DNA of 64,000 bases from Incurvaria masculella (lineage: Eukaryota > Arthropoda > Insecta > Lepidoptera > Incurvariidae): contig OX335655.1 in the NCBI GenBank assembly GCA_946894095.1, forward strand, positions 17,856,001-17,920,000, read 5' to 3'. Made by a program: the position numbers and the translations under genes. This document shows, piece by piece, positions 10,881 through 22,689 of the stretch. Numbering within the stretch: position 1 is the stretch's first letter; each line of letters starts with the position of its first letter. The notes beneath the pieces are model-generated. The model ran no database searches and was not told the DNA's origin. It saw only the letters and a program-made list of their open reading frames with translations.

Positions 10881-11171
10881 CTGAGGCACGTGTTTCAATA
10901 TGTGTGATTGCGTAAGTGTGCGTGTGCGCCGACCTTTGCTCGAGGCAACGAAACGCTCGAAGCGCGGGGCTTTGGAGTGTGGTGGCAAAGATAATACTAA
11001 TAATTACTTTGGTGGTGCATAATCGAATGTACCTAAAGCGAGCGCGTAGTTGGGAGCTGGCGAGCATTTTGGATGATTTTGGTAAATAAATTGGTCATGT
11101 ACGTGCATAACTCGTGTAAGTTTTCTATGACAAGTGACACATCTTTATAACCGGCTCGACTCGTAGATTCT

Positions 11172-11246
11172 AGCAGTTGTATTCAGAGTGAACTGTAATC
11201 ATTTTATACGGATTATCACTGGACTAACCATGCAAAATAATACATA
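11172..11246 (+). repeat. Half copy of hairpin MITE H
   Basis: GTATTCAGAGTGAACTGTAA, then CACTGGACTAACCATGCAAA, matches one arm of the complete H hairpin at 61298-61413. It lies in the left spacer of the 8.4-kb element. Confidence 0.6.
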
Positions 11247-11361
11247 GGACCCACCGGATTTTTCTTTGAATTAAAAAAATAAGTGCATTTTATGTTTCCT
11301 TCATATTGACTTTTATGTGGCTAGAGAAAATTGATAATGTATTCAACTTATCAGTATATTC

Positions 11362-14300
11362 ACTCCATTAGCATGAAAAAGATCGTCGGTGTATAAAGTA
11401 TCGGTGAAAATGCGTCTTAACAATGTTTTAAATTTTAAATGTATGGAAATAAAAATACCGTCCATCTTTTTTCGCTTATGGAGTCTTTGACTTGCTATCA
11501 TTAATGGTGAAAACCTCATTTCAATCTGACCATTAATTTCCGATATATTCGCATCTCAATACTGTCAAAATTGTACAGTAAAATTTCAAAAATATAATTA
11601 AAAGGAATTTTTACCGATTTAAAAAAAAACATGAAAAATATGTTCAATTTCAAAAATAGGCAACGTTCAATAGGTGCAAATGCCTTAAACAATGTTTTAA
11701 ATTTAAAAGTATGGAAAATTTACTGTTTTGAGTGTATTCAAATGCGAATATCTCGTAAATGAGTCGTCAGATTTTAATTAAGTTTTCATCATTTAAAATA
11801 ACAGGTTGAAGACTCCATTAGCAAACAAAGATGAACGGTATTCATATTTTCACACATTTAAAATTTTCAAATTTTTTTAAAGGAATTTTAAAGAAAGAGG
11901 CATTTATACCGATACAAATGTTTATACCGTATACACAGATTTAAATGAGGTTTTCACCATTAGAGATAGCTCGGCAAAGACTCCATTAGAAAAAAATATG
12001 GAACCAAAAATTATGAAAATTACATACAAAACTTTTTTGTTTTTTTTTTTTTTTTATGCGACCTGACATGGATGGCTAATACCACACAACTACCGTTATG
12101 ATATTAGCCCAATACACCTCATTCCCGAAGGAATTTGGTGCCATGCCAGGACCTTCCCTTTATGAGCACGGCTACATTGAACTGGATGGAAAACACGGAC
12201 AATTTTTAATTGCCGCTTCGACCATCTTTTCATCCAATGCGATGGTACCAACCCGGGCGGGCATAAACCCTACCACCTAGTAGGGGAAGGGGACCTACAG
12301 TTTTACATGGATTCCGAACCATGGAGCAGCTCGCATTCGTAACGAAATGCACTTGTCGAACTCGGAAAGAGAAAGACAGTGGTGCATGTCGGTATTGAAC
12401 CCAGGTCTCTGGTACGCTAGGCCAGTCCCCGCGCCACTAGGCTACGAGCCGCTTGTACGATGGTACGGAACCCTTCGTGTGCGAGTCAGACTCGCACATG
12501 GCCGGTTTTTCATGCCCATGGAGTCGTTGACGTGTTGTTTTAAATGATGAAAACTTCATTAAAATCTGACGAATAATTTACGAGATATTCGCATTTTAAT
12601 ACGCTCAAAACAGTAAATTTTCAATACCTTTATATTTAAAACATTGTTAAAGGCATTTTCACCGCTCCAATGTTATCTATTTTTGATATAGAACACATTT
12701 TTCATGTTTTTATCAGACCGGTGAACAAGCCTCTTTAAAATTGTTTTAAGTTTTTAATGTATGGAAAATGTACTGTTTCGACAGTATTCACATGCGAATA
12801 TCTCGGAAATTAATAGTCAGATTTTTATAAAGTTTTCACCATTCAAAGTAATAGGTTGAAGACTCCATGAGCAAACAAAGATCTACGGTATTTATATTTT
12901 CACACATTTAAAATTTTCAAAGGTTTTTAAACGAATTTTAAAGAAAGAGGCATTTATACCGATGCAAATGTATGTACCGTATATACAGATTTGAATAAGG
13001 TTTTCCCCATTAGAGATAGCACGTCAAATACTCCATAAGCAAAAAATATGGAATTCAAAAATTGTCAAAATTACGTACAAAACTTTTTTGTGTTATGCCT
13101 TGTAAGACGGTACGGAACCCTTCGTGTGCGAGTCAGACTCGCACATGGCCGGTTTTTCATGCTCATGGAGTCGTTGAAGTGTTATTTAAAATGATGAAAA
13201 CTTCATTAAAATCTGACGACTAATTTATGATATATTCGCATTTGAATGAGCTCAAAACAGTACATTTTCAATACCTTAACATTTAAAACATGGTTAAACG
13301 CATTTGTACCAATCTAACGTTTTCTATTTTCGATATAGAACACATTTTTCATGTTTTTTTAGACCTGTGAAAACGCCTTTTAAAAATTGTTTTAAGTTTT
13401 AAATGTATTGAAAATGTACTGTTTCGACATTATTCACATGCGAATATCTCAGAAATTAGTGGTCAGATTTAAATAAAGTTTTCACCATTCAAAATAACAG
13501 GTTGAAGACGCCATGAGCAAACAAATAACATATTTACAATTAAAAAAAATTTTTGAAGAAATTTTAAAGAAAGAGGTATTTATACCGATACAAATGTGTG
13601 TACCGTATATACTGATTTCAATGAGGTTTTCACCATTAGAGATAGCACGTCAAAGACTCCATAAGCAAAAAATATGGAATTAAAAATAGTCAAAATTACA
13701 TACAACACTCTTTTGTGTTATGTCTTGTATGACGGTACGGAACCCTTCGTGTGCGAGTCAGACTCGCACATGGCCGGTTTTTCATGCTGCTCATGGAGTC
13801 GTTTACGTGTTATTTTAAATGATCAAAACTGTATTAAAATCTGACGACTAATTTACGAGATATTCGCATTCGAATACGCTCAAAACAGTAAATTTTCAAT
13901 ACTTTTAAATTTAAAACATTGTTAAGGGCACTTTCACCGATCCAACGTTATCTATATTCGATATAGAACACATTTTTCATGTTTTTTTAGATCGCTGAAA
14001 ATGCATTTCAAAAATTGTTTCAAATTTTAAATGTATGGAAAATGTACTGTTTCGACAATATTCACATGCGAATATCTCAGATATTAATGGTCAGATTTAA
14101 ATAAAGTTTTCACCATTCAAAGTAATAGGTTGAAGACTCCATGAGCAAACAAAGATCAACGGTATTTATATTTTCACACATTTAAAATTTTCAAAGGTTT
14201 TTACACGAATTTTAAAGAAAGAGGCATTTATACCGATGCAAATGTATGTACCGTATTTACAGATTTAAATGACGTTTTCACCATTAGAGATAGCACGTCA

Positions 14301-17300
14301 AAGACTCCATAAGAAAAACATATGGAATTAAAAAATAGTTAAGATTACATGCAAAACTTGTTTGTGTTATGTCTTGTTCGACGGTACGGAACCCTTCGTG
14401 TGCGAGTCAGACTCGCACATGGCTGGTTTTTCATGCTCATGGAGTCGTTCACGTGTTATTTTAAATGATCAAAACTGTATTAAAATCTGACGACTAATTT
14501 ACGAGATATTCTCATTCGAATGCGCTCAAAACAGTAAATTTTCAATACCTTTACATTTACAACATTGTTAAAGCCATTTGTACCGATCCAACGTTTTCTA
14601 TTTTCGTAATAGAACACATTTATCATGTTTTTTTTTAGACCGGTGAAAACGCCTTTTAAGAATTCTTTTAAGTTTTAAATGTATTGAAAATGTACTGTTT
14701 CGACAGTATTCACATGCGAATATCTCGGAAATTAATGGTCAGATTTAAATAAAGTTTTCACCATTCAAAGTAATAGGTTGAAGACTCCATGAGCAAACAA
14801 AGATCAACGGTATTTATATTTTCACACATTTAAAATTTTCAAAGGTTTTTAAACGAATTTTAAAGAAAGAGGCATTTATACCGATGCAAATGTATGTACC
14901 GTATTTACAGATTTAAATGACGTTTTCACCATTAGAGATAGCACGTCAAAGACTCCATAAGAAAAACATATGGAATTAAAAAATAGTTAAGATTACATGC
15001 AAAACTTGTTTGTGTTATGTCTTGTTCGACGGTACGGAACCCTTCGTGTGCGAGTCAAACTTGCACATGGTCGGTTTTTCATGCTCATGGAGTCGTTCAC
15101 GTGTTATTTTAAATGATCAAAACTGTATTAAAATCTGACGACTAATTTACGAGATATTCGCCTTCGAATGCGCTCAAAACAGTAAATTTTCAATACCTTT
15201 ACATTTAAAACATTGTTAAGGGCACTTTCACCGATCCAACGTTATCTATATTCGATATAGAACACATTTTTCATGTTTTTTTAGACCGGTGAAAATGCAT
15301 TTCAAAAATTGTTTCAAATTTTAAATGTATGAAAAATGTACTGTTTCGACAATATTCACATGCGAATATCTCAGATAATAATGGTCAGATTTAAATAAAG
15401 TTTTCATCATTCAAAGTAATAGGTTGAAGACTCCATGAGCAAACAAATATCAACGGTATTTATATTTTCACACATTTAAAATTTTCAAAGGTTTTTAAAC
15501 GAATTTTAAAGAAAGAGGCATTTATACCGATGCAAATGTATGTACCGTATTTACAGATTTAAATGACGTTTTCACCATTAGAGATAGCACGTCAAAGACT
15601 CCATAAGAAAAACATATGGAATTAAAAAATAGTTAAGATTACATGCAAAACTTGTTTGTGTTATGTCTTGTTCGACGGTACGGAACCCTTCGTGTGCGAG
15701 TCAGACTCGCACATGGCTGGTTTTTCATGCTCATGGAGTCGTTCACGTGTTATTTTAAATGATCAAAACTGTATTAAAATCTGACGACTAATTTACGAGA
15801 TATTCGCATTCGAATGCGCTCAAAACAGTAAATTTTCAATACCTTTACATTTACAACATTGTTAAAGCCATTTGTACCGATCCAACGTTTTCTATTTTCG
15901 TAATAGAACACATTTATCATGTTTTTTTTTAGACCGGTGAAAACGCCTTTTAAAAATTCTTTTAAGTTTTAAATGTATTGAAAATGTACTGTTTCGACAG
16001 TATTCACATGCGAATATCTCGGAAATTAATGGTCAGATTTAAATAAAGTTTTCACCATTCAAAGTAATAGGTTGAAGACTCCATGAGCAAACAAAGATCA
16101 ACGGTATTTATATTTTCACACATTTAAAATTTTCAAAGGTTTTTAAACGAATTTTAAAGAAAGAGGCATTTATACCGATGCAAATGTATGTACCGTATTT
16201 ACAGATTTAAATGACGTTTTCACCATTAGAGATAGCACGTCAAAGACTCCATAAGAAAAACATATGGAATTAAAAAATTAACATGCAAAACTTGTTTGTG
16301 TTATGTCCTGTTCGACGGTACGGAACCCTTCGTGTGCAAGTCAAACTTGCACATGGTCGGTTTTTCATGCTCATGGAGTCGTTCACGTGTTATTTTAAAT
16401 GATCAAAACTGTATTAAAATCTGACGACTAATTTACGAGATATTCGCCTTCGAATGGCTCAAATCAGTAAATTTTCAATACCTTTACATTTAAAACATTG
16501 TTAAAGCCATTTGTACCGATCCAAAGTTTTCTATTTTCGTAATAGAACACATTTTCTTTAGACCGGTGAAAACGCCTTTTAAAAAATGTTTTAAGTTTTA
16601 AATGTATTGAAAATGTACTGTTTCGACAGTATTCACATGCGAATATCTCAGAAATTAATGGTCAGATTTAAATAAAGTTTTCACCATTCAAAATAACAGG
16701 TTGAAGACGCCTTGAGCAAACAAAAAACACATTTAAAATTTTCAAAATTTTTTGAAGGAATTTTAAAGAAAGAGGCATTTATACCGATGCAAATGTATGT
16801 ACCGTAAATACAGATTTAAATGAGGTTTTCCCCATTAGAGATAGCACGTCAAATACTCCATAAGCAAAAAATATGGAATAAAAAAATAGTCAAAATTACA
16901 CACAAAACTTTTTTGTGTTATGTCTTGTACGAGGGTACGGAACCCTTCGTGTGCGAGTCAGACTCGCACATGGCCGGTTTTTCATGCTCATGGAGTCGTT
17001 GATGTGTTATTTAAAATGATGAAAACTTCATTAAAATCTGACGACTAATTTACGAGATATTCGCATTTGAATGCACTCAAAACAGTAAATTTTCAATACC
17101 TTTACATTTAAAACATTGTTAAAGGCATTTTCACCGATCCAACGTGATCTATATTCGATATAGACCACATTTTTCATGTTTTTTTAGATCGGTGAAAATG
17201 CCTTTCAAAAATTGTTTTAAGTTTTTAATGTATGGAAAATTTACTGTTTCGACAGTATTCACATGCGAATATCTCGGAAATTAATGGTCAGATTTAAATG

Positions 17301-17575
17301 AGATTTTCACCATTAAAGATAGCACGCCAGAGACTCCATAAACAAAAAAGATGGACGGTATATATATTTTCATGCATTTAAAATTAAAAAAAATTTTTTG
17401 AGACATTTTCACCGGTACTTTATACACCGACGATCTTTTTTTATGCTTATGGAGTCTTCAACGTGTTATTTGAATTGATGAAACTTCACTAAAATCTGAT
17501 GAGTAATTAACTAGATATTCGCATTTGAATACGCTCGAAACAGTAAATTTTCCATACTTTTAAATGTATGGTCAG
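11362..17575. repeat. Satellite array of ~640-bp foldback units
   Basis: The landmark GTGCGAGTCAGACTCGCAC (or a variant) recurs at 12479, 13126, 13751, 14400, 15048, 15694, 16334 and 16951, intervals 617-649 bp. Each unit holds (i) ~95 bp of the right end of element A, (ii) two inverted arms of ~150 bp (for example 14438-14590 against 14638-14791) and (iii) a third, direct arm-like segment ending AGACTCCATAAG. The two array ends are inverted to each other (11362-11412 against 17404-17455). Units beginning 13751 and 15048 share one central variant (GGGCACTTTCACCG), while 14400 and 15694 share another (AAAGCCATTTGTACCG), giving a ~1.3-kb dimer repeat. Confidence 0.88.
12040..12452 (-). mobile_element. 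SINE BtRNA inserted in the satellite array
   Basis: On the minus strand: CTCGTAGCCTAGTGGCG head, a tRNA-like GGGTTCAATACC B-box, full B body, and a long A tail seen as the 17-T run before ATGCGACCTGACATGG. It sits inside the first array unit, within the captured element-A segment, and was not copied into the other units, so it post-dates amplification. Confidence 0.88.
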
Positions 17576-18004
17576 TATTATATGACCGGTGCAAGCGAAT
17601 TGCGGGGTATTTCACAGGCGTGCTCGGGTCTAGCGCTTTCGGCTCCTATTTGCCCTGACGCCCAAGGCACAACATAATTCAATAAGTAAATATCTAATTT
17701 CAGTGATTTATCTTCGCGGAATCATCTTGCATAAAAATAAAATAACTCAAATTGTATTCAACCTTTACCAAAGTATTTTACTCATTTACATGTGTATATT
17801 CGACGATCACTAGCAATTACAAAAGAATAATACCTTTATCAAATTGGCGAATTAATTAATTTAAATTTCACATCACACTTATAAACTCTTGTCCATTATG
17901 CAGGTACTACGCATGAAAACGAACTATACATAAGTATCACCAAAGATAATACTAATAATTACTTCGTAATCGGTATCACTAACACAGGCTAAATAAACCT
18001 TTTC
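17576..18004. other. Right spacer of the 8.4-kb element
   Basis: Mostly unique AT-rich DNA. A 24-bp perfect match to the left spacer (10986-11009 and 17941-17964) runs in direct, not inverted, orientation. No gene. Confidence 0.5.
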
Positions 18005-18630
18005 TTACCGCCGCCACCGTTCCCACGCCACCGCGCCGCACTGCCTCCGCACCGCGCCGCCTACCACCCGCTTTCGCCAAGCTATTTTAGCGCGAAATTC
18101 AATGTTACGTTATACGCTGCAAAACTGACTGGCATGTAAATTTTTTGTTGGATTCTGTTAAAAGTATGTTCGTCTATATCATTTATTATCATTATAATTA
18201 AAAAAATGGGCGGGCAAATTATGCCGTTTACTTTATTTGGCCATTAGCAAAATATATGTGTTGCCAGTAACAAATTTGTTGGATTCGTTGAAATTATCGA
18301 TCTGATAAGAATTAAAAACAAATGTGTGACGACAGATTGGGCTGCCCAATTCTGCCGAGTTTATGAGAGCGAAAACTGTGTATTTTTTAAAAAAAACTCG
18401 CTTTTGTGTAAAAAAATTGTTGGATTCCTGAACACATATATACCTATTAACCCATTTTATTAGACATTGAAAAGAAATTTGGCGGGCCATTTTTGCAGCA
18501 AATGATACCGCATATTTTGTGTTTTTGGCCAAAATACCTAAGTTCCGGGAAAAAAAAATGTTGGATTCTGAGTCATTCATTTTTAAAACCTGTATTTGTA
18601 CACATTCTGAAGATTTCATGGACGGACGAT
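18005..18630 (-). repeat. Right terminal inverted repeat of the 8.4-kb element
   Basis: Reverse complement of 10277-10880 with scattered differences. TGTTGGATTC motifs at 18147, 18277, 18418 and 18559 mirror the left arm, with spacings 130, 141 and 141. It ends AAGATTTCATGGACGGACGA. Confidence 0.85.
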
Positions 18631-18651
18631 TTAGTGCTTTGGTAAGCCCCA

Positions 18652-19332
18652 AATTTTAGCTTCATTCATTGGCCTATTATGCGAAACAGAGTGTTTAGTT
18701 TCATGCAACGTCTGTACACGTGTGAGAATACAATAATAGAGGGACTGGTTTAATGGTGTTACAACCCGATCTTCCGTGAATGGGAACATATCATGTTAGG
18801 TACTCATTCACGGAGAAGAGGGAATACCGTTTATTTTTAATAATATTAATATTTCCTGTAATTTTGCAGCATATGTTAAAATGGACCCTGTGTCTGATGA
18901 TGACAAAATAAATAAATAACCTCGTGTCACGCCACGCCGCGAGACTAGCGTGAACCGTACGCAGTGTGCGCATAGCTGGGGCGCGCCAGGCGTGACATGA
19001 CGCTTCGTTTTCGAGTACGGTAAACACGGTTCGCGCGCGCCGAACTTGGACGCGATCCCTTTGTAATGCTGAGCAGGGTGGCTTTTGTTGGCCGATTCTG
19101 TGTAGTTTTATTTTATTTGAACGTGTGCGATTCGTACCGCGAGCACTCGTATGCAGTCACGGCAGTGGTTTACTCTGGTTTCGCATTATTTTACAATCAT
19201 TCATTTCTTTATGTTCAAATAGTGGTACCGTAGTGGTACGGTCAAAGCATGGAGTAGGGAAAGACGGGCGTGTGAGTGATAATGCACAGTGATGGTAGTA
19301 AGTCCGCTTACGAATTCGGCACTTATTTAAGC
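18652..19332. other. No gene recognised; CpG-rich patch
   Basis: 18918-19060 is G+C and CpG rich (GCGCGCGCCGAAC and similar). No start codon context, tRNA or splice signal supports a gene. Confidence 0.4.
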
Positions 19333-19855
19333 TTAAGGTGGCCCATCCCGCTCATCTCCCCATACAAAAGGGGAAAGAAGATCACGCCCATATTTCTTGT
19401 CAGAGATCCAAAATTTTGCTCAAAATAGCTTTATTTGATCAAACTAGATGTCTGAAGACCATTGGCATCGTAAAACTGTGTTTGGTTTCTAAGTTATAAG
19501 GTCCGAAAGTTGGAATTTTTCGCGCGTTTTATACAATAACTTTGGAGGTGGATTACGCAATGATACAGTAAGAACATCTTAAAAAGATTAGTCATCAGAC
19601 ATAGCTTATTTAATCAAGATTTTTGTTTACAGCGGTCGTGGTTTACTTTTAGTTATAAGTCGTTTTGAAATTAAAATTTTCGTAAATCTTACCAAATCAT
19701 ACACTATGCACATTGTCTTTTTTGTGGACATGTTGCATCTTCCTCATCACGGAGCCTGGCTTATTTTTTGGAACAGAGAAGGTCCCAGAGCGCAACAGCA
19801 CGGTTTTGTACCGTGCCCGCGAATGAGTTAGGCACGCCGGGTTGGGCCACCTTAA
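19333..19855 (+). mobile_element. TTAA-flanked MITE D, copy 1
   Basis: Starts TTAAGGTGGCCCATCCCGCT and ends GGGTTGGGCCACCTTAA, so the ends are inverted and flanked by TTAA. Inside are conserved blocks such as TTTCGCGCGTTTTATACAAT and a small hairpin CACGGTTTTGTACCGTG near the right end. No coding capacity. A TTAA target points to the piggyBac or Kolobok groups; the GG after TTAA does not decide between them. Confidence 0.9.
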
Positions 19856-19918
19856 ATTAGCTTTATTGTCTGAAATACATACTGGCAAAAGCTAAGTAAA
19901 AAAAAAATATGCCCATAT

Positions 19919-20053
19919 TTTCAGTCCAGTTCAATGCAGACGAACAATATAAGGAAGGCCCTAGCATGGCACCTAGTTCCCATGTGGTGTGTTGGGCTAA
20001 TATCCATGACATGGTATTGACAGGTAACATGTCCATTTACATAAAAAAAAAAA
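19919..20053 (+). mobile_element. SINE B5S, 3' fragment
   Basis: TCCAGTTCAATGCAGACGAA to ATGTGGTGTGTTGGGCTAAT and an A-rich tail. The head is missing. Confidence 0.8.
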
Positions 20054-20869
20054 CAAGAATATAGTAGATATACGAAAAGGTTTTCTTTATTTGGGGCTGT
20101 AAGTGAATGCGAATTTATTTTTAAACCTTCGAACCATCGAGCACGCAAAGAAGGGAGTGGTGATAGAAAGAGAAAGTCGGCACCATAGCCACTTTTTAGT
20201 TATAATACATACACTGAGCGTAGCTCCGGCCAGTCAGTTTGCTTACGAATTCGCTCACTAACTGCTGAATAAAGAGGTTTGTTCTAAGCGAAACTATTGA
20301 ACTATCTGAAAATATAGTATTCACAAAAAATCCCGAACCACAAGCAGGAGCGAAAAGCGGTGAGCGAGGAAGTGAAGGGCCCGGCTCGGATTCATTGAAC
20401 CGCGACAAAGCCGAGCTGTCAGGGTGACAGATCATTCGAGACGGGCGCGACAGTGATGACTTCCGACGTGGAGACCATCTCGAGGGATCGCCCTGTATCT
20501 TGTTTGTTTGTGTATTGTAACATGTAATAGCGTTGCGCAGCTTTGACAAGTGGTATTGTCATAACCGTGATATTTTAATTTTACTAATGACATTGCAAAA
20601 TCCTGGACTATTGTCTATCGTATTTTTCCTTGCAGTGTCATTGTGTACAACCTACATTTTTAATTAACACTTTTCTTGCTTAGTTATAAAAATCATAGCG
20701 CGCGCATGCTAGGTCTATGATAAAAATGCAGCTAAATTTGATTTTGAAAGTTGATTTATTGAATAGCTAGAAGGCAATTCAATTATTCAACTGTCCATGT
20801 CCTGTCGCCTGGCAACCCAACTTTAGTTTTATTTAACTCCCTAAAGTATAACGGATGGTTTTTTTATAT
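20054..20869. other. No gene recognised
   Basis: Unique DNA. A 117-codon minus frame (20196-20549) has no recognisable motif and no support. Confidence 0.4.
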
Positions 20870-20990
20870 CACACTAATATCACACTTACTGTCATGAATA
20901 CCTCAAAACGCGCTTTGTGAAGTAGGTGCCATGCCAGACCCTTCCTTATATTGAACGGCTATATTGAACTAGATGAAAAACACGGATAAT
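20870..20990 (-). mobile_element. SINE B5S, degraded 3' fragment
   Basis: GTAGGTGCCATGCCAGACCC and AACACGGATAATT align with the B body in inverted orientation. Confidence 0.6.
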
Positions 20991-21311
20991 TGTAGGCAGG
21001 GGATTTCTAGAAGCCAAAATAAATAACATTATTTCATTAGGTAGACATACTTTTTCGAACTAAGCATGTACGTCGCTTATTCCAAGGCATTGATTACGGA
21101 AAGAGGGACTGTAGGAGAATTCCAAATTATGGGTATACAGCAGGTGGCGAAATTGGTTGGACGCAATACCCGCGAATGGTATGTTTTGCTGGTTCGGGTC
21201 TGGTCTTGCAGTATATTCGTAAAGGAGTTCTTTTTAAAGGGATCTTTCTTAAACTAATGTGTCCTTGCTTCACGGTCGATTATACATGCATACATGTCAT
21301 AATATTTCATT
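20991..21311. other. No gene recognised
   Basis: Unique DNA, nothing identified. Confidence 0.4.
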
Positions 21312-21440
21312 ACCCCTGTTTTCACCACCTCCAGTTACCTGAAATCCGATAGTTAACTTTCGGTTGCATTGCATATTTGTATGGTTTAACCGAAAGATAA
21401 CTTTGGGATTTTTGTAACGAGAGGTGGTGGAACCGGGCGT
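21312..21440 (+). mobile_element. Hairpin MITE L, copy 1
   Basis: CACCACCTCCAGTTACCTGA at the left faces GTAACGAGAGGTGGTGGAAC at the right. Internal blocks ATAGTTAACTTTCGG and CCGAAAGATAACTTT are also inverted. About 130 bp, non-coding. Other copies lie at 44449-44571 and 41100-41215. Confidence 0.75.
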
Positions 21441-21794
21441 AGATGGTGTCAGGTCATGCTGTAGGTAGATCGGGGGTTTATTTTACGGTTGAAAATAGCG
21501 TAGGTTGTTGTTTCACAGTGCAACATTGCATTATGCAATCGTTTCCTTCAGCTGCACCGCAACCGCATTCAACAGTTCACCGCTCACGAGTATTGTTCCG
21601 CCTGACCTGCGCCGGCGCATCTGTTTCCCCCCGCGACACTTGAGCCGTGGCCCGCTCCGTTTGTCTGTGCGTTTGTTCCGAGCTTATAGCCTCTATTGCG
21701 AGTTACAAAGCACTTATTGAAAAATCGATGATCTTATTCATTCTTCGACAAGTGATTTGTAACTCGTATCAGAGGCCTTCGAACCAGGTTAGAA
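21441..21794. other. No gene recognised
   Basis: Moderately C-rich unique sequence. Three overlapping short frames have no known motif. Confidence 0.4.
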
Positions 21795-21802
21795 CCTTAG
21801 AT

Positions 21803-21918
21803 CAGGGTTTCCTAACCTTATTGTACTGATGGACCTCTTGCAGGATTTTAAAATTAAAAATGCCACGGACCCCGAAAAGACCCCAGTCCTATTCTTTGCC
21901 CCAGGTTAAGAAACCCGG
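21803..21918. mobile_element. 116-bp hAT-type MITE
   Basis: Terminal inverted repeats CAGGGTTTCCTAACCT and AGGTTAAGAAACCCGG are flanked by a perfect 8-bp duplication CCTTAGAT (21795-21802 and 21919-21926). An 8-bp duplication plus a CAGGG terminus is the hAT signature. No coding capacity. Confidence 0.88.
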
Positions 21919-22125
21919 CCTTAGATGATTGAGAGGAGTTTAGCAAACAAACATGGTTCGGTTAATGTTTATAGTTTTACCACAATCCATCCATTTCATA
22001 GGATAATATTTAATTTGAAGCACGAACACGCCATAAAATTAGATTAAGGCCCCATGAGTAACCACGTGCGAGAGCGAGGTAACGAACTTCAGTGATGGTA
22101 CGAACCCACTGTTTTTTCCTCGTTT

Positions 22126-22250
22126 TATAAGTTGAAAAAAAATCCAGCGATGTTTCTTGTCACTTATTCGCTGTGTTTGGCCAGATGAAAAAAAAAATAC
22201 AAATCCGGGTGCAGTGTACTGTGGATGATGAATAAACAATAAATATTTAA
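22126..22250 (+). mobile_element. LINE 3'-end fragment
   Basis: ATGTTTCTTGTCACTTATTC through GGATGATGAATAAACAATAA matches the order seen at 2594-2732. Only the 3' tail is present. Confidence 0.5.
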
Positions 22251-22689
22251 GCATTGTAATCAGATGTGAATGTGATGTTCAGATGGGAAAATGGTCCGAA
22301 AAAAATGTCTCTATATTTTTTGTCATCCCCTGCACCAGTCGTCAAAGAGCGTATGAATATTAATAAAATAAACATATTCAGAAGGAACGAAAGTAGCAAG
22401 CTGATCGTACCGTATGGCGCTCTATCATCGCTGCCTACCCCTTCGGGGGAGTGGCGTGGTGGTATGAATGCATCAACATAAAATCAGCAAATTTGCTTTT
22501 TGCAGGCCTCTTCAATTTAAAATTAGCGACAAGCACAGAATATTGATAACATAATTTGAGCGCATTTTCCGAACCTTTATAAAGCCATCAATGAATATTG
22601 ATACGAAACTTCTACGAAAAGTTAAATTATGTATGTACATAAAATTGAATGGAAACAATATTACAGGATCGTAGGGTTAGTGCGGCACG
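22251..22689. other. No gene recognised
   Basis: Unique DNA, nothing identified. Confidence 0.4.

Larger units (their letters stand above)
10253..18651. mobile_element. 8.4-kb non-coding element: long inverted repeats around a satellite core
   Basis: Imperfect inverted repeats of ~600 bp (10277-10880 and 18005-18630; TGGGGC at 10253-10258 and GCCCCA at 18646-18651 may mark the true tips) enclose unique spacers and a 6.2-kb tandem array of foldback units. No transposase or other long frame occurs inside. The structure fits a non-autonomous Foldback/MITE-like transposon that acquired or generated a satellite core. No target-site duplication could be established, so the exact ends are uncertain by ~25 bp. 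Alternative: two inverted copies of a shorter repeat that happen to flank a satellite. Confidence 0.65.

Noticed and set aside
11362..17575. CRISPR array
   Set aside because: Units are ~640 bp, internally palindromic and contiguous with no unique spacers, in an evidently eukaryotic sequence.
18233..18652. 139-codon minus frame whose N-terminal part also occurs at 10288-10521
   Set aside because: The similarity is explained by the inverted repeats of the 8.4-kb element. The left copy breaks soon after and the arms differ by frame-changing indels.
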